Made by a program: the position numbers and the translations under genes. From Geminicoccaceae bacterium (GTDB lineage Bacteria; Pseudomonadota; Alphaproteobacteria; Geminicoccales; Geminicoccaceae), in contig JAILZQ010000006.1 of the NCBI GenBank assembly GCA_023512415.1, forward strand, positions 1 through 45,977: a DNA stretch of 45,977 bases, read 5' to 3'. Numbering within the stretch: the stretch's first letter is position 1; each line of letters starts with the position of its first letter. This document shows, in pieces, positions 8,462-18,320 of this stretch. The notes beneath the pieces were generated by a model. It was not told the DNA's origin and ran no database searches. It saw nothing but the letters and a program-made list of their open reading frames with translations.

Positions 8462-9375
8462 GCCGCGGCTCCTACCGGTGCCGGATCGCCCACCCGCACG
8501 ATCTCCCACTCGAGCGTGACACCGCTGTGCGCGCGCACTCGCGCGCGAACGAGCTCGCCCAGGTCCTCGAGCTCGGCCGCAGTGGCGCCTCCCGTGTTGA
8601 TCAGGAAGTTGCAATGCTTCTCCGAGACCATGGCGGCCCCGTGCCGCAGGCCACGGCAGCCGGCGGCCTCGATGAGCCGCCAGGCCTTCGCGCCCGGCGG
8701 GTTCTTGAAGGTCGACCCGCCGGTCGCGACCCCTGAAGGCTGACCCGCCTCGCGGTCGGCACGGATCGCGTCCATCCGCGCCCGGATCGCCGCCGGATCA
8801 CCGGCTGCGAGGGCGAAGGCGGCACGCACGACGATCGCTCCCTCGGGCAGGGCGCTGTGCCGGTAGGAAAGGCCGAGCTCGTCGCGGCCCAGCCGGTGGA
8901 GACGGCCTTCGCCGTCGAGGAGCTCGGCCCACGAGAGCCGCTCCGCCGTCTCGCCGCCGAACGCGCCGGCGTTCATCTTGATCGCTCCGCCGATCGTGCC
9001 GGGGATGCCGATCAGGAACTCGAGGCCGGAAAGACCGGCGCGGCAGGCTTCTCGGGCGACCCGCTGGTCGCGAGCGCCGGCGCCGGCCACGAGTGTGGTG
9101 CCTTCGACTTCGATCCGGGCGAGCTCGCCGCCGAGCCGGACCACGACCGCCCGGATCCCGCCGTCGCGCACCAGCAGGTTCGAGGCCGCCCCCATGGGGA
9201 AGAGCGGCCAGGCGCCGCCGAGCTCGCGGCGGAAGGTCGCGAGATCCTCGAGGTCGGCCGGCTGGAAGAGGAACCGAGCGGGCCCGCCGACCCGCAGCCA
9301 GGTCAGGGGCCCGAGCGGCACCTGCGCGCGCAATGTGCCGCGGACCGGAGGCAGGCCGGTCGCCGGAGAGCTCAT
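8458..9375 (-). CDS. murB: UDP-N-acetylenolpyruvoylglucosamine reductase MurB
   Basis: A 305-residue FAD enzyme that reduces UDP-GlcNAc-enolpyruvate with NADPH to UDP-MurNAc. The length and absence of the extra loop indicate the shorter type II form. Seen: [10 protein letters not shown] at the FAD domain start, [32 protein letters not shown] with the proton-donor serine, and [17 protein letters not shown]. Start ATG at 9375, overlapping the murC stop (ATGA). Confidence 0.97.
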   Translation of the reverse strand: MSSPATGLPPVRGTLRAQVPLGPLTWLRVGGPARFLFQPADLEDLATFRRELGGAWPLFPMGAASNLLVRDGGIRAVVVRLGGELARIEVEGTTLVAGAGARDQRVAREACRAGLSGLEFLIGIPGTIGGAIKMNAGAFGGETAERLSWAELLDGEGRLHRLGRDELGLSYRHSALPEGAIVVRAAFALAAGDPAAIRARMDAIRADREAGQPSGVATGGSTFKNPPGAKAWRLIEAAGCRGLRHGAAMVSEKHCNFLINTGGATAAELEDLGELVRARVRAHSGVTLEWEIVRVGDPAPVGAAA

Positions 9376-10793
9376 GCGGCGGCCCCGCGGCGACGCCGGG
9401 CGAGCTCGGCCGGCAGCGCTTGGGCCCACTGGGTGATCGAGCCGGCGCCCAGGCAGACGACGTAATCGCCCGGCCGGGCGAGCGTCGCCACCCGCTCGAA
9501 CACCTGCTCGGGGCCGTCGACCGCCTCGACCGCGCGCTGGCCGTGGGCGACCAGCCCACGCACCAGCGCCTCGTGGTCGACGCCCGGGATCGGCGCCTCG
9601 CCGGCCGGGTAGACCGGTGCCACGAGCACGATGTCGGCGTGCAGGCAGGAGGTGCAGAACGCCTCCATGAGATCGCGCAGGCGGGTGTAACGGTGCGGCT
9701 GGACGACCGCCAGGATCCGGCCCGCACAGCGCTCGCGGGCGGTGGCCAGCACGACCTTGATCTCCTCGGGATGGTGGCCGTAGTCGTCGATCACCGTGAT
9801 CCCGTCGACTTCACCCGTGCGCGTGAAGCGGCGCTTGACACCTTCGAGGCCGGCGAGTGCGGCGCGGATCACCCGCTCCTCGATGCCGAGTTCGAGACCG
9901 ATCGCCACCGCGGCCAGGGCGTTTTGGACATTGTGCCGGCCGGGCAGGGCGATCGCGAAGTCGCGGAAGACGCGCTCGGGGCGGCCCGGTCCGGCGGCCA
10001 GCCGGACGTCCACGAGAGAACCCGGCCCGTGCGGCCGCAGCGCGCTGGCGCTCACGTCGGCCTGCGGATTGAAGCCGTAGGTCACGACGCGTCGATCGGT
10101 GATCTTCGGCAGCATCGCCTGGACCTCGGGATGGTCGAGGCAGAGCACGCCGAAGCCGTAGAACGGCAAGCGCTCGACGAAGCTGCGATAGGCGGCCCGC
10201 ACGGCCTCGAAGTCGCCCCAATAGTCCATGTGCTCGGGGTCGATGTTGGTGACCACGCCGATCTCGGCGGGCAGACGCAGGAAACTGCCGTCGCTCTCGT
10301 CCGATTCGACCACCATCCAGTCGCCGTTGCCGAGCCGGGCGTTGGTGCCCCAGGCGTTGATGATCCCGCCGTTCACCACCGTGGGGTCGAGCCCCGCGGC
10401 CTCGAAGAGGGCTGCGATCATCGCCGTGGTCGTGGTCTTGCCGTGGGTCCCGGCGACCGCGATCGCCCGCTTGAAGCGCATGAGCTCGGCCAGCATGTCG
10501 GCACGGCGCACGACCGGCAGCCGCCGGGCCCGCGCCTCGACGAGTTCCGGGTTGTCGGGCTTGACGGCGGAGGAGAAGACGACGACCCGCGCCTCGCCCA
10601 GATTGTCCGGGCGATGGCCGATCGCGACCGGGACGCCCGTGGCACGCAGGGCCTGGACGTTGGTGTTCTCGGCCACGTCGGAACCTTGCACGGTGAAGCC
10701 GAGGCTCTTCATGAGCCCGGCGATCCCGCTCATGCCGATCCCGCCGATGCCGATGAAGTGGACCGGGCCGAGGGCGCGCGGGTCGAGCCTCAT
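9372..10793 (-). CDS. murC: UDP-N-acetylmuramate-L-alanine ligase MurC
   Basis: A 473-residue Mur ligase adding the first amino acid (L-Ala) to UDP-MurNAc with ATP. Seen: the N-terminal dinucleotide-like loop [13 protein letters not shown] (residues 13-25), P-loop [12 protein letters not shown], the central [10 protein letters not shown] block, and the C-terminal [11 protein letters not shown] typical of MurC. Start ATG at 10793 overlaps the murG stop (ATGA); the longer frame upstream lies inside murG. Confidence 0.97.
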   Translation of the reverse strand: MRLDPRALGPVHFIGIGGIGMSGIAGLMKSLGFTVQGSDVAENTNVQALRATGVPVAIGHRPDNLGEARVVVFSSAVKPDNPELVEARARRLPVVRRADMLAELMRFKRAIAVAGTHGKTTTTAMIAALFEAAGLDPTVVNGGIINAWGTNARLGNGDWMVVESDESDGSFLRLPAEIGVVTNIDPEHMDYWGDFEAVRAAYRSFVERLPFYGFGVLCLDHPEVQAMLPKITDRRVVTYGFNPQADVSASALRPHGPGSLVDVRLAAGPGRPERVFRDFAIALPGRHNVQNALAAVAIGLELGIEERVIRAALAGLEGVKRRFTRTGEVDGITVIDDYGHHPEEIKVVLATARERCAGRILAVVQPHRYTRLRDLMEAFCTSCLHADIVLVAPVYPAGEAPIPGVDHEALVRGLVAHGQRAVEAVDGPEQVFERVATLARPGDYVVCLGAGSITQWAQALPAELARRRRGAAA

Positions 10794-11890
10794 CGGGCGG
10801 TCCCTTCCCGGGCGAGGGCGTCGAGCGCGTCGGCGATGCGCGCGGCGGCGTCGGGCCGGGCGAGACGACGGGCCGCCTCGGCCATCGCCGCCCGCCGGGC
10901 GGGATCCTCGAGCAAGGTGGCGAGCTGCCGCGCCAAGATCGACGGGCTCGCTTCGGCCTGCGGCAGGACCACCGCGGCGCCGGCCTCTTCGAGGGCACGG
11001 GCGTTGGCGGTCTGGTGGTCGTCGGCGGCGAAGGCGTAGGGGACGAACAAGGCCGGGCGCCCGAGGGCGAGGAGTTCGGCCACGGTCGAAGCGCCCGAGC
11101 GGGCGAGGACGAGGTCGGCTGTGGCCATCCGTGCCGGCACGTCGTCGAAAAACGTGGCGAGCTCGACCGGCTGGGCGATCGCGGCGTAGGCGGCACGGAC
11201 CCGCTCGAGGTCTTCGCTGCGGCACTGCTGGGCGATCGCTAGCCGGGTGCGCAGTGCCGCGGGCAAGAGCGCCACCGCGGCGGGGACGGTGTCGGCGAAG
11301 ATCCGCGCCCCCTGGCTACCGCCCAAGATCAGGAGCCGGAGCCGGTCGTCGCTCGCGGAGCCGGGCCGGTCGGCGGCCGGGCTCGTCGCCGCGAAGCCGG
11401 GGCGAACCGGGTTGCCGGCCACGAGGACGCGGCCCGGGGCGAGTGGCGGAACCGCGGCCGTGCCGGCGAAGGTGAGCACGACCCGGGCGGCGAAGCGGGC
11501 GAGGAGGCGGTTGGCGCGGCCCATGACCGCGTTCTGCTCGTGGACCAGAAGCGGCACGCGGGCCAGGCGGGCCGCGAGGGCCGCCGGGACCGAGGCGTAA
11601 CCGCCGAAGGTCGCAGCGGCCGCCGGGCGGGTCCGGTGGACCAGGGTGAGGCTCTGGAGGAAGCCGCGGGCGAGCGTGGCGACCGCGGCGAGCCGAGCGC
11701 GCGGACCACCCGTGGGCGAGGCGGCGGCGATCACGGCGCAATCCCGTTCGCCCGGGGCGAAGCGGGCTCCGCGCGGGTCGGTGACGAGCGCCACGGCACG
11801 GCCACGCCGGCGGAGTTCCGCCGCGACCGCCAGGGCGGGAAAAATGTGGCCGCCGGTCCCGCCCGCGGCGATCAGGAGCGGCCGGCTCAT
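10790..11890 (-). CDS. murG: Undecaprenyl-PP-MurNAc-pentapeptide GlcNAc transferase MurG
   Basis: A 366-residue GT-B (GT28) enzyme on the cytoplasmic membrane face, making lipid II from lipid I and UDP-GlcNAc. Seen: the N-terminal glycine loop [10 protein letters not shown] (residues 10-19), the second loop GGSQGARIF starting the C-domain, and the acceptor/donor block [23 protein letters not shown]. Start ATG at 11890 overlaps the ftsW stop. Confidence 0.97.
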   Translation of the reverse strand: MSRPLLIAAGGTGGHIFPALAVAAELRRRGRAVALVTDPRGARFAPGERDCAVIAAASPTGGPRARLAAVATLARGFLQSLTLVHRTRPAAAATFGGYASVPAALAARLARVPLLVHEQNAVMGRANRLLARFAARVVLTFAGTAAVPPLAPGRVLVAGNPVRPGFAATSPAADRPGSASDDRLRLLILGGSQGARIFADTVPAAVALLPAALRTRLAIAQQCRSEDLERVRAAYAAIAQPVELATFFDDVPARMATADLVLARSGASTVAELLALGRPALFVPYAFAADDHQTANARALEEAGAAVVLPQAEASPSILARQLATLLEDPARRAAMAEAARRLARPDAAARIADALDALAREGTAR

Positions 11891-13002
11891 CGTCTCGGCT
11901 CCAGCCGGGCGCGGGTGCGGGTGAGGGCGAGGAGGCAGCCGGTGGTGATGCCGAGCGCCAGCATGGAAGAGCCGCCGTAGGAGATGAAGGGCAGGGTCAT
12001 TCCCTTGGTCGGCACGAGGTTGAGGTTCACGGCCATGTTGACGAGCGCCTGCAGGCCGAACTGGGCCGTGAGACCCACGGCCGCGATCTGACAGAACCGG
12101 TCGACCGCCTCGTGCGCGCGCCAGAGGCCACGGAGCAGGATCGCCGCGAAGAGGGCGGCGATCGAAAGGCAGGCGAGGATCCCGAACTCCTCGGCGGTCG
12201 CGGCGAAGACGAAGTCGGTGTGGGCGTCGGGGAGGTTGTACTTGACGATCCCTTCGCCCGGGCCGCGGCCGAACAGCCCGCCCGAGGCGACCGCCCGCAA
12301 GGCGCGCTCGATCTGGGTGAACTCGGCGGGCGGGGCGAGGTAGGCATCGACCCGCGCGGCCACGTGCGGGAAGAGCTCGTAGGCCGCGATGGCGCCTCCT
12401 ACACCGATCCCGGCGACCGCACCCACGATCGGCCAGGGCAGGCCCGCGACGAAGAGCTGAAGGCCCGTGGTGGCGAGCACGATCGCCGCCATGCCGAGAT
12501 CGGGCTGGAGGAGGAGGAGGCCGATCACCAGTCCCGTGAGCGCGAGGCTCGTGGCGGTCGCGGCCGGCCACGGGCGGCTCGCGGCGACCCGGGCGACCAG
12601 CACGACGAGGGCGGGCCTGGCGAACTCGCTCGGCTGGAGCTGCAGCGTGCCGATCCGGAGCCAGCGGTGCGCGCCGTTGATCTCGGGCCCGAACAGGAGC
12701 GCGAGCCCCATGAGCACGACGCCGAGCACGAACAGGCTTTTGGCGAACCGGAGCACACCCAAAGGCGACAGCAGGGAGCAGCCGACGATCAAGAGCGCCG
12801 CGGGCACGGCGAAGACCAGGTGGCGGAAGATGAAATAGTAGGGATCGTTGAAGCGCAGCATCGCCACGGGCGGGCTCGCGGCGAAGACGATCACGACCCC
12901 CATCGCCAAGAGCAGAAAGATGCCGGTGAGCAGGACGCGGTCGACCGTCCACCACCAGCTGCCGAGAAGCGAGCGGTCGGTCCGCGGGAAAACGCTGGTC
13001 AT
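11887..13002 (-). CDS. ftsW: Lipid II polymerase FtsW (SEDS family)
   Basis: A 371-residue polytopic protein with roughly ten hydrophobic segments, starting near residue 20 (VLLTGIFLLLAMGVVIVFAAS). Family landmarks are INGAHRWLRIG, LQPDLGMA in the central part containing the catalytic-site aspartate, and near the C-terminus GLTAQFGLQALVNMAVNLNL with the PTKGMTLPFISYGGSS signature. It polymerises glycan strands at the septum together with FtsI. The ATG at 13002 overlaps the murD stop (ATGA). Confidence 0.97.
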   Translation of the reverse strand: MTSVFPRTDRSLLGSWWWTVDRVLLTGIFLLLAMGVVIVFAASPPVAMLRFNDPYYFIFRHLVFAVPAALLIVGCSLLSPLGVLRFAKSLFVLGVVLMGLALLFGPEINGAHRWLRIGTLQLQPSEFARPALVVLVARVAASRPWPAATATSLALTGLVIGLLLLQPDLGMAAIVLATTGLQLFVAGLPWPIVGAVAGIGVGGAIAAYELFPHVAARVDAYLAPPAEFTQIERALRAVASGGLFGRGPGEGIVKYNLPDAHTDFVFAATAEEFGILACLSIAALFAAILLRGLWRAHEAVDRFCQIAAVGLTAQFGLQALVNMAVNLNLVPTKGMTLPFISYGGSSMLALGITTGCLLALTRTRARLEPRR

Positions 13003-14399
13003 GCCGACGCCTCCACTCGGGAGGCGGCGATCCGCGTGTGCACGAGCTCGCGGAAGGCGTCGCCCCGGTGCTCGTAGCTCTCGAACTGATCGAACGATTT
13101 GCACGCGGGGGCGAGCAGCACGACGGCGTCCTGGCCGACGTCGCGAACGGCTGCGAGCGTGGCATCGAGCGCGCGCTCGAGCGTGCCGCAACGCTCGATC
13201 GGGACGAGGTCGCCGAGCTCGGCTTCGAGCGCCGCGGCTGCCTCGCCGATCAGGAACGCCTTTTCCACCCGGCCCAGGAACGGCCGGAGCGAGGCGAACC
13301 CGCCCGGGCCGGCTCGACCGCCCGCGATCCAGTAGATCCGCTCGAACGCGGCGAGGCTCTTGCTCGCGGCGTCCGGGTTGGTGGCCTTGCTGTCGTTGAC
13401 GAACAGGATCCGACCGAGCCGACCCACCTCCTCCATCCGGTGCGGCAGGCCCGGGAAGCTCGGGAGACCGCGGACGGCTTCCTCGGGAGTGAGGCCGAGG
13501 GCGCGGACCGCGGCGTAGGCGCAGGCGAGGTTCTGCTGGTTGTGGGCACCCCGTAGCGCGCCCAGGCCCTCGAGCCGGGCGACCGCCCGCGCCGGGCCAT
13601 CGAGCGCGTCGAAGAGCTCGTCGCGCACCACGCCCACCCCGTCCGCCGGGAGGCGGCCGACGCTCACGCGGATCGGATGGCGACCGGAACGCGCGAGCTC
13701 CTCGGCCACCGCGGCGCTGATCGGATCGTCGATCCCGACCACCGCCCGATCGGTGGGCCGTTGCGCGGCGAAGATGCGCTTCTTCGCCGCGGCGTAGGCC
13801 TCGAGGCTGCCGTGGCGGTCGAGATGGTCCGGGGTGAGGTTGAGCCAGACGGCGACCCGGCACGCGAGCGTTTCGACCAAGTCGAGCTGGAAGGAGGAGA
13901 GCTCGAGAACGAGCGTCTCGTCCTCCCCGCCGAGGACCAGGTCGAAGACCGGACGGCCGATGTTGCCGCCGAGCTGCGCCGGACGGCCCGCCGCGACCAG
14001 CAGGTGATGGACGAGCGCGGTCGTCGTCGACTTGCCGTTCGTCCCGGTGACACCGACGATCGGCCGTTCGCCGACGACCTCGGCGAAGAGCTCGACGTCG
14101 CCGGTGATCGGCACACCCTCGGCCCGGGCCGCTGCGACCAGGGGATGCGGGGCGGGGTGGTGGAGCGGCACACCCGGGCTCACGACCAGGGCGGCGAGGT
14201 CGGGCAAGTCGTCGATCGAGCCGGGCCAAGCGCCGAGCTCGAGGGCGCGCTGGAGCGCTGCGGGATCGTCGTCCCAGGCGACCACGTCGGCGCCCCCGGC
14301 GCGAAGCGCCCGCGCCACGGCGAGACCGCTGCGGGCGAGGCCGAGCACGCCCACCCGGCGATCGCGGAAACGGGTGAGGGCGGTGCGGATCGCGGGCAC
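12999..14399 (-). CDS. murD: UDP-N-acetylmuramoyl-L-alanine-D-glutamate ligase MurD
   Basis: A 466-residue Mur ligase adding D-glutamate. Seen: N-terminal domain VGVLGLARSGLAVARAL (residues 16-32), P-loop GVTGTNGKSTTTALV (116-130), LNLTPDHLDRH, and RMEEVGRLGRILFVNDSKATN in the C-terminal part. I set the start at a GTG (14399) 8 bases after the mraY stop, because nothing between fits an ATG and translation from there gives the normal family N-terminus; the Shine-Dalgarno (GAGG) overlaps the mraY stop. The long upstream open frame runs through mraY and is rejected. Confidence 0.95.
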   Translation of the reverse strand: MPAIRTALTRFRDRRVGVLGLARSGLAVARALRAGGADVVAWDDDPAALQRALELGAWPGSIDDLPDLAALVVSPGVPLHHPAPHPLVAAARAEGVPITGDVELFAEVVGERPIVGVTGTNGKSTTTALVHHLLVAAGRPAQLGGNIGRPVFDLVLGGEDETLVLELSSFQLDLVETLACRVAVWLNLTPDHLDRHGSLEAYAAAKKRIFAAQRPTDRAVVGIDDPISAAVAEELARSGRHPIRVSVGRLPADGVGVVRDELFDALDGPARAVARLEGLGALRGAHNQQNLACAYAAVRALGLTPEEAVRGLPSFPGLPHRMEEVGRLGRILFVNDSKATNPDAASKSLAAFERIYWIAGGRAGPGGFASLRPFLGRVEKAFLIGEAAAALEAELGDLVPIERCGTLERALDATLAAVRDVGQDAVVLLAPACKSFDQFESYEHRGDAFRELVHTRIAASRVEASA

Positions 14400-14407
14400 G
14401 GGTCGCC

Positions 14408-15496
14408 TCAGCGCAGCTTCAAGGTGGAGAGACCGACGAGCGCCAGGATCACGGCGATGATCCAGAAGCGGATGACGATCGTCGGCTCCTTCCAGCCTTT
14501 CTTCTCGAAATGGTGGTGCAGGGGCGCCATGGCGAAGACCCGCTTGCCGGTGAGCTTGAAGGAGACGACCTGGACGATCACCGAGACCGCCTCGAGGACG
14601 AACAGGCCGCCCACGATCGCGAGCACGAGCTCGTGCTTGACCGCAACCGCGATCGCACCGAGCGCGCCGCCGGTGGCGAGCGAGCCGGTATCGCCCATGA
14701 ACACCATCGCGGGCGGCGCGTTGAACCAAAGGAAACCCAACGATGCGCCGATGATGGCGCCGCAGACCACGGCGAGCTCGCCCGTCCCGGCCACGTAGGG
14801 GATCCCGAGGTAATTCGAGAAGATCACGTTGCCCGCGAGATAGGCGATCAGCGCGAAGCAGGCCGCGGCGATCATCACCGGCACGATCGCGAGCCCGTCG
14901 AGCCCGTCGGTGAGGTTCACGGCATTCGATGCACCGACCATGACGAAGGCGGCGAAGAGCGGGAAGCCCATGCCGAGGGGGATCAAGAGATCCTTGAAGA
15001 CCGGAACGGCCACGCTCGTGGCGAGCCGCGCATCGGTGAGCTTCACGAGCACGATCGCCGCGACGAGGCCGATCACGGTCTGACCCAAAAGCTTGAGCCG
15101 GCCGGGCAGCCCGCTGCTCGAGCGTTTGCTGACCTTGAGGTAATCGTCGAGGAAGCCGATCCCGCCGTAGCCCAAGGTCACGAGCAGCACGACCCAAACG
15201 AAACCGTTTTTGGGGTCGGCCCAGAGGACGGTCGAGACCGCCATCGCGATCAGGATCAGGACCCCGCCCATGGTCGGCGTGCCGGCCTTGGTCAGGATGT
15301 GACTTTCGGGCCCGTCGTTGCGGATCGGCTGGCCACCTTTTTGCGTGCGGCGCAGCCAGCGAATGAGGGCCGGGCCCAAGAGGAAGCTCACGACGAGCGC
15401 GGTCATCACCGCCCCGCCGGTGCGGAAGGTGATGTAGCGGAACAGGTTGAACCCGGGCACCGTGGGCGCGAGCGGGTAGAGGAGCTCCAAGAACAT
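14408..15496 (-). CDS. mraY: Phospho-MurNAc-pentapeptide translocase MraY
   Basis: A 362-residue ten-segment membrane enzyme that transfers phospho-MurNAc-pentapeptide to undecaprenyl phosphate (lipid I). Seen: [10 protein letters not shown] (residues 73-82), the aspartate pair in FLDDYLK (D117, D118), [10 protein letters not shown], the third catalytic aspartate in FMGDTGS, and the histidine cluster in [12 protein letters not shown]. It starts 2 bases after the murF stop. Confidence 0.98.
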   Translation of the reverse strand: MFLELLYPLAPTVPGFNLFRYITFRTGGAVMTALVVSFLLGPALIRWLRRTQKGGQPIRNDGPESHILTKAGTPTMGGVLILIAMAVSTVLWADPKNGFVWVVLLVTLGYGGIGFLDDYLKVSKRSSSGLPGRLKLLGQTVIGLVAAIVLVKLTDARLATSVAVPVFKDLLIPLGMGFPLFAAFVMVGASNAVNLTDGLDGLAIVPVMIAAACFALIAYLAGNVIFSNYLGIPYVAGTGELAVVCGAIIGASLGFLWFNAPPAMVFMGDTGSLATGGALGAIAVAVKHELVLAIVGGLFVLEAVSVIVQVVSFKLTGKRVFAMAPLHHHFEKKGWKEPTIVIRFWIIAVILALVGLSTLKLR

Positions 15497-15498
15497 GC

Positions 15499-16890
15499 TC
15501 AGCCGGCCCCCGCCCGCTCGAGCGCCTCGACGATCCGGGCCATCCGACTTCCCAGCGATCCTTTCACGAGAACGACGTCACCCGGCCGCAGGGCTTCCAC
15601 CACGCGCGGCGCCAACGCCGCCGAATCCTCCGCGTGCGCCCCCGAAAGCTCGGCCGGCAGCGCTTCGGCCAGCCGTGCCATCGACGGCCCGCAGGTGAAA
15701 ACCCGCGCCACCCCGGCCGCCCGGAGCGGCTCGGCGAGGGCCGCGTGGAGCGCGGGGGCGTCGGCCCCGAGCTCCAGCATGTCGCCGAGCACGGCGATCC
15801 GGCGCCCGGGCTGCAGACCCAAAAGGGCGATCGCGGCCTTCATCGAGGCCGGGTTGGCATTGTAACTCTCGTCGAGCAGCAGGACCGTGCCACCCGGTAC
15901 GGGAATCGACCGCTGCCGGCCGCGTCCCGCGGGCACCGCGAAGCTGGCGAGATCGGCCGCCGCGCGCTCGACGTCCGCGCCGAGCGCCTCGACCGCGGCC
16001 AGGACCGCGAGCGCGTTGGTGGCCCAATGGCCACCCGGGGCGCCGAGGCCGAGGCGCAGCCGGTGGCCGGCGCGCTCCACCTCGAGCTCGCTGCGGTCGG
16101 GGAAGAGGCGAGCGTCGATCAGCCGCCAATCGGCCCCCGGAGCCTCACCGAAGGTGACGATCCGGCGCACCCCCACCCGCTGCGCGGCATCGAGCAAGAT
16201 CGGCAGCTGCGGGGAGTCGGCCGGCAGGATCGCCACGCCCCCTGGCTCCAAGCCTTCGAGGATTTCGGCCTTGGCCCGCGCGATCCCCTCGATCCCGGCG
16301 GCGAAATTGCCGATGTGCGCGGGCGCGATCGCGGTGATCACCGCGACCCGGGGGCGGGCCAACGGGACGAGCGCGCGGATCTCGCCCGCGTGGTTCATCC
16401 CGATCTCGACCACCGCCCAGGCTACGCACTCGGGCAGCCGCGCGAGGGTCAAAGGCACCCCCCAGTGATTGTTGTGGCTCGCGGCGCTCGCGTGACAGCC
16501 GCCCTGGCGGTCGAGGACGTGGCGGAGCGCCTCCTTGGTCCCGGTCTTGCCGACCGACCCCGTGACCGCGACGACCCCGGCCGCACTGCGCGCCCGCCCG
16601 GCCCGGCCGAGTGCCCAGAGCCCCTCGAGCGTGTCGCGGACGAGGAGGAGCGGGGCGTCCGGGGTGAGCCCCTCCGGCCGACGGTCCACCATCGCCGCGG
16701 CCGCGCCGCGAGCGAGCGCGTCCGCCACGAAGGCGTGGCCGTCGTGCCGCTGGCCGCGGAGCGCCACGAAGAGATCGCCCGGGGCGAGGCTGCGGCTGTC
16801 GATCGAGACACCGCTGGCACGCCACGCCGTCGTGACCGTGCCGCCGGTCGCTTCGGCGGCGGCTTCCGCGGTCCACGAGAGCGCGCTCAC
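15499..16890 (-). CDS. murF: UDP-MurNAc-tripeptide-D-Ala-D-Ala ligase MurF
   Basis: A 463-residue Mur ligase that attaches the D-Ala-D-Ala made by Ddl. Seen: [19 protein letters not shown] (the MurE/MurF N-domain), P-loop [12 protein letters not shown] (109-120), [32 protein letters not shown] and GDMLELG. The start is a GTG overlapping the murE stop (GTGA), with GGGAG 8 bases upstream. Confidence 0.97.
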   Translation of the reverse strand: MSALSWTAEAAAEATGGTVTTAWRASGVSIDSRSLAPGDLFVALRGQRHDGHAFVADALARGAAAAMVDRRPEGLTPDAPLLLVRDTLEGLWALGRAGRARSAAGVVAVTGSVGKTGTKEALRHVLDRQGGCHASAASHNNHWGVPLTLARLPECVAWAVVEIGMNHAGEIRALVPLARPRVAVITAIAPAHIGNFAAGIEGIARAKAEILEGLEPGGVAILPADSPQLPILLDAAQRVGVRRIVTFGEAPGADWRLIDARLFPDRSELEVERAGHRLRLGLGAPGGHWATNALAVLAAVEALGADVERAAADLASFAVPAGRGRQRSIPVPGGTVLLLDESYNANPASMKAAIALLGLQPGRRIAVLGDMLELGADAPALHAALAEPLRAAGVARVFTCGPSMARLAEALPAELSGAHAEDSAALAPRVVEALRPGDVVLVKGSLGSRMARIVEALERAGAG

Positions 16891-18320
16891 GGGGTGGCTC
16901 CCAAAAGCTCACGGACCACGGCCGCGTCGTCGAAGGGCAGGACCTGGTCGGCCACGAGCTGGTAGGTCTCGTGGCCCTTGCCGGCGATCAGGAGGACGTC
17001 ACCGGGGCCGAGCCCCTCGAGGGCGGCGGCGATCGCCGCCCGACGATCGCCGATCTCGCGCGCCCGCGGGCAGGCCTCGAGGATCGCCCGGCGGATCGCG
17101 GCCGGATCCTCGCGGCGTGGATTGTCGTCGGTGACGATCACGCGATCGGCCCGTTCGGCGGCGATCGCCCCCATGAGGGGACGTTTGCCCGCGTCCCGCT
17201 CGCCACCGCAGCCGAAGACCAGGTGCAACCGGCCCGTGCAATGCGGCCGGAGGGCGTCGAGGGCTTGCCGGAGCGCGTCGGGCTTGTGGGCGTAGTCGAC
17301 GTAGATCGCCGCTCCCGAGGGGTGGTCGGCCACGTGTTGCATCCGGCCCGGGGCCCCCTCGAGCGCGCCGAGCTCGGCCGCTGCGGCCTCGAGCGGCGTG
17401 CCCGTGGCGACCACGAGCCCGAGCGCGGCCAGAAGGTTGCGGGCCTGGAAGGCGCCCACGAGCCGGCTCTCGACCTCGACCCGGCGACCGTCGAGCTCGA
17501 GCAGGAGGTGCTGACCGGCGGCCCGGAGGTGCTGCCCGACGAGCCGCAAGCGGCGCGCCTGCACGCCGTAGTCGACGAGGGCGAGCGCTCGGTCGCGGGC
17601 GATCGCGGCGATCGTGGCGAACTCGGGGAGGTCCGCGTCGACCACCACCCCGCCGCCCTCGGGCACGAGTTCGGAAAACAGGCGGAGCTTGGCGGCGCGG
17701 TAGGCTTCCATGGTGCCGTGATAGTCGAGATGGTCGCGCGAGAGGTTGGTGAAGGCGGCGGCGGCGAAGCGGACACCGTCGACCCGACGCTGGTCGAGGG
17801 CGTGGCTCGACACCTCCATCGCCAGCCGTTCGACCGCGGCGCGGGCGAGTGCCGCGAGCTCGCGATGCAGCTCGATCGGGTCGGGGGTGGTGAGCGCACC
17901 CGGGCGGACGCCGTCGGGCGCGACGATGCCGAGCGTGCCGAGGCTCGCCGCCCGGTGGCCCAGCCGCTCCCAGAGCTGGCGGGTGAAACCCGCGACCGAG
18001 GTCTTGCCGCTCGTGCCCGTGATCCCGACCACGATCGCCGGCTGCGCGCCGAAAAATCGGGCGGCGATCCGGGCGAGCGCGGCGCGCGGGTCCGTGGCCA
18101 CCAGGATCGGCACGCCCGGCGGCCGCTCGAGCAGGCGGTGATCGCCGAGCACGGCTACCGCACCGGCCGCCACCGCGGCTTCGACGAAGGCGAGACCGTC
18201 GGCGCGCGAGCCGGGCAGGGCCGCGAACAGGTCGCCCGGCCGCACCCGACGCGAATCGAGCGCGAGGCCCTCGACCTCGCGGTCGGGCCCGTGGAGCCGG
18301 GCGAGGTCAGCGGCGAGCAT
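16887..18320 (-). CDS. murE: UDP-MurNAc-L-Ala-D-Glu:meso-diaminopimelate ligase MurE
   Basis: A 477-residue Mur ligase adding the third residue. Seen: LALDSRRVRPGDLFAALPG, P-loop GITGTSGKTSVAGF (99-112), TTPDPIELH, the carbamylated-lysine region GTMEAYRAAKLRLF, and the substrate motif DDNPRREDP. DNPR at this position marks meso-diaminopimelate rather than lysine as substrate, fitting a Gram-negative wall. The start ATG at 18320 gives a 14-base overlap with ftsI. Confidence 0.97.
   Translation of the reverse strand: MLAADLARLHGPDREVEGLALDSRRVRPGDLFAALPGSRADGLAFVEAAVAAGAVAVLGDHRLLERPPGVPILVATDPRAALARIAARFFGAQPAIVVGITGTSGKTSVAGFTRQLWERLGHRAASLGTLGIVAPDGVRPGALTTPDPIELHRELAALARAAVERLAMEVSSHALDQRRVDGVRFAAAAFTNLSRDHLDYHGTMEAYRAAKLRLFSELVPEGGGVVVDADLPEFATIAAIARDRALALVDYGVQARRLRLVGQHLRAAGQHLLLELDGRRVEVESRLVGAFQARNLLAALGLVVATGTPLEAAAAELGALEGAPGRMQHVADHPSGAAIYVDYAHKPDALRQALDALRPHCTGRLHLVFGCGGERDAGKRPLMGAIAAERADRVIVTDDNPRREDPAAIRRAILEACPRAREIGDRRAAIAAALEGLGPGDVLLIAGKGHETYQLVADQVLPFDDAAVVRELLGATP

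Noticed and set aside
9093-11039. 648-codon plus-strand open frame across murB/murC/murG
   Set aside because: Antisense shadow; the minus strand carries unambiguous Mur ligases in the same bases.
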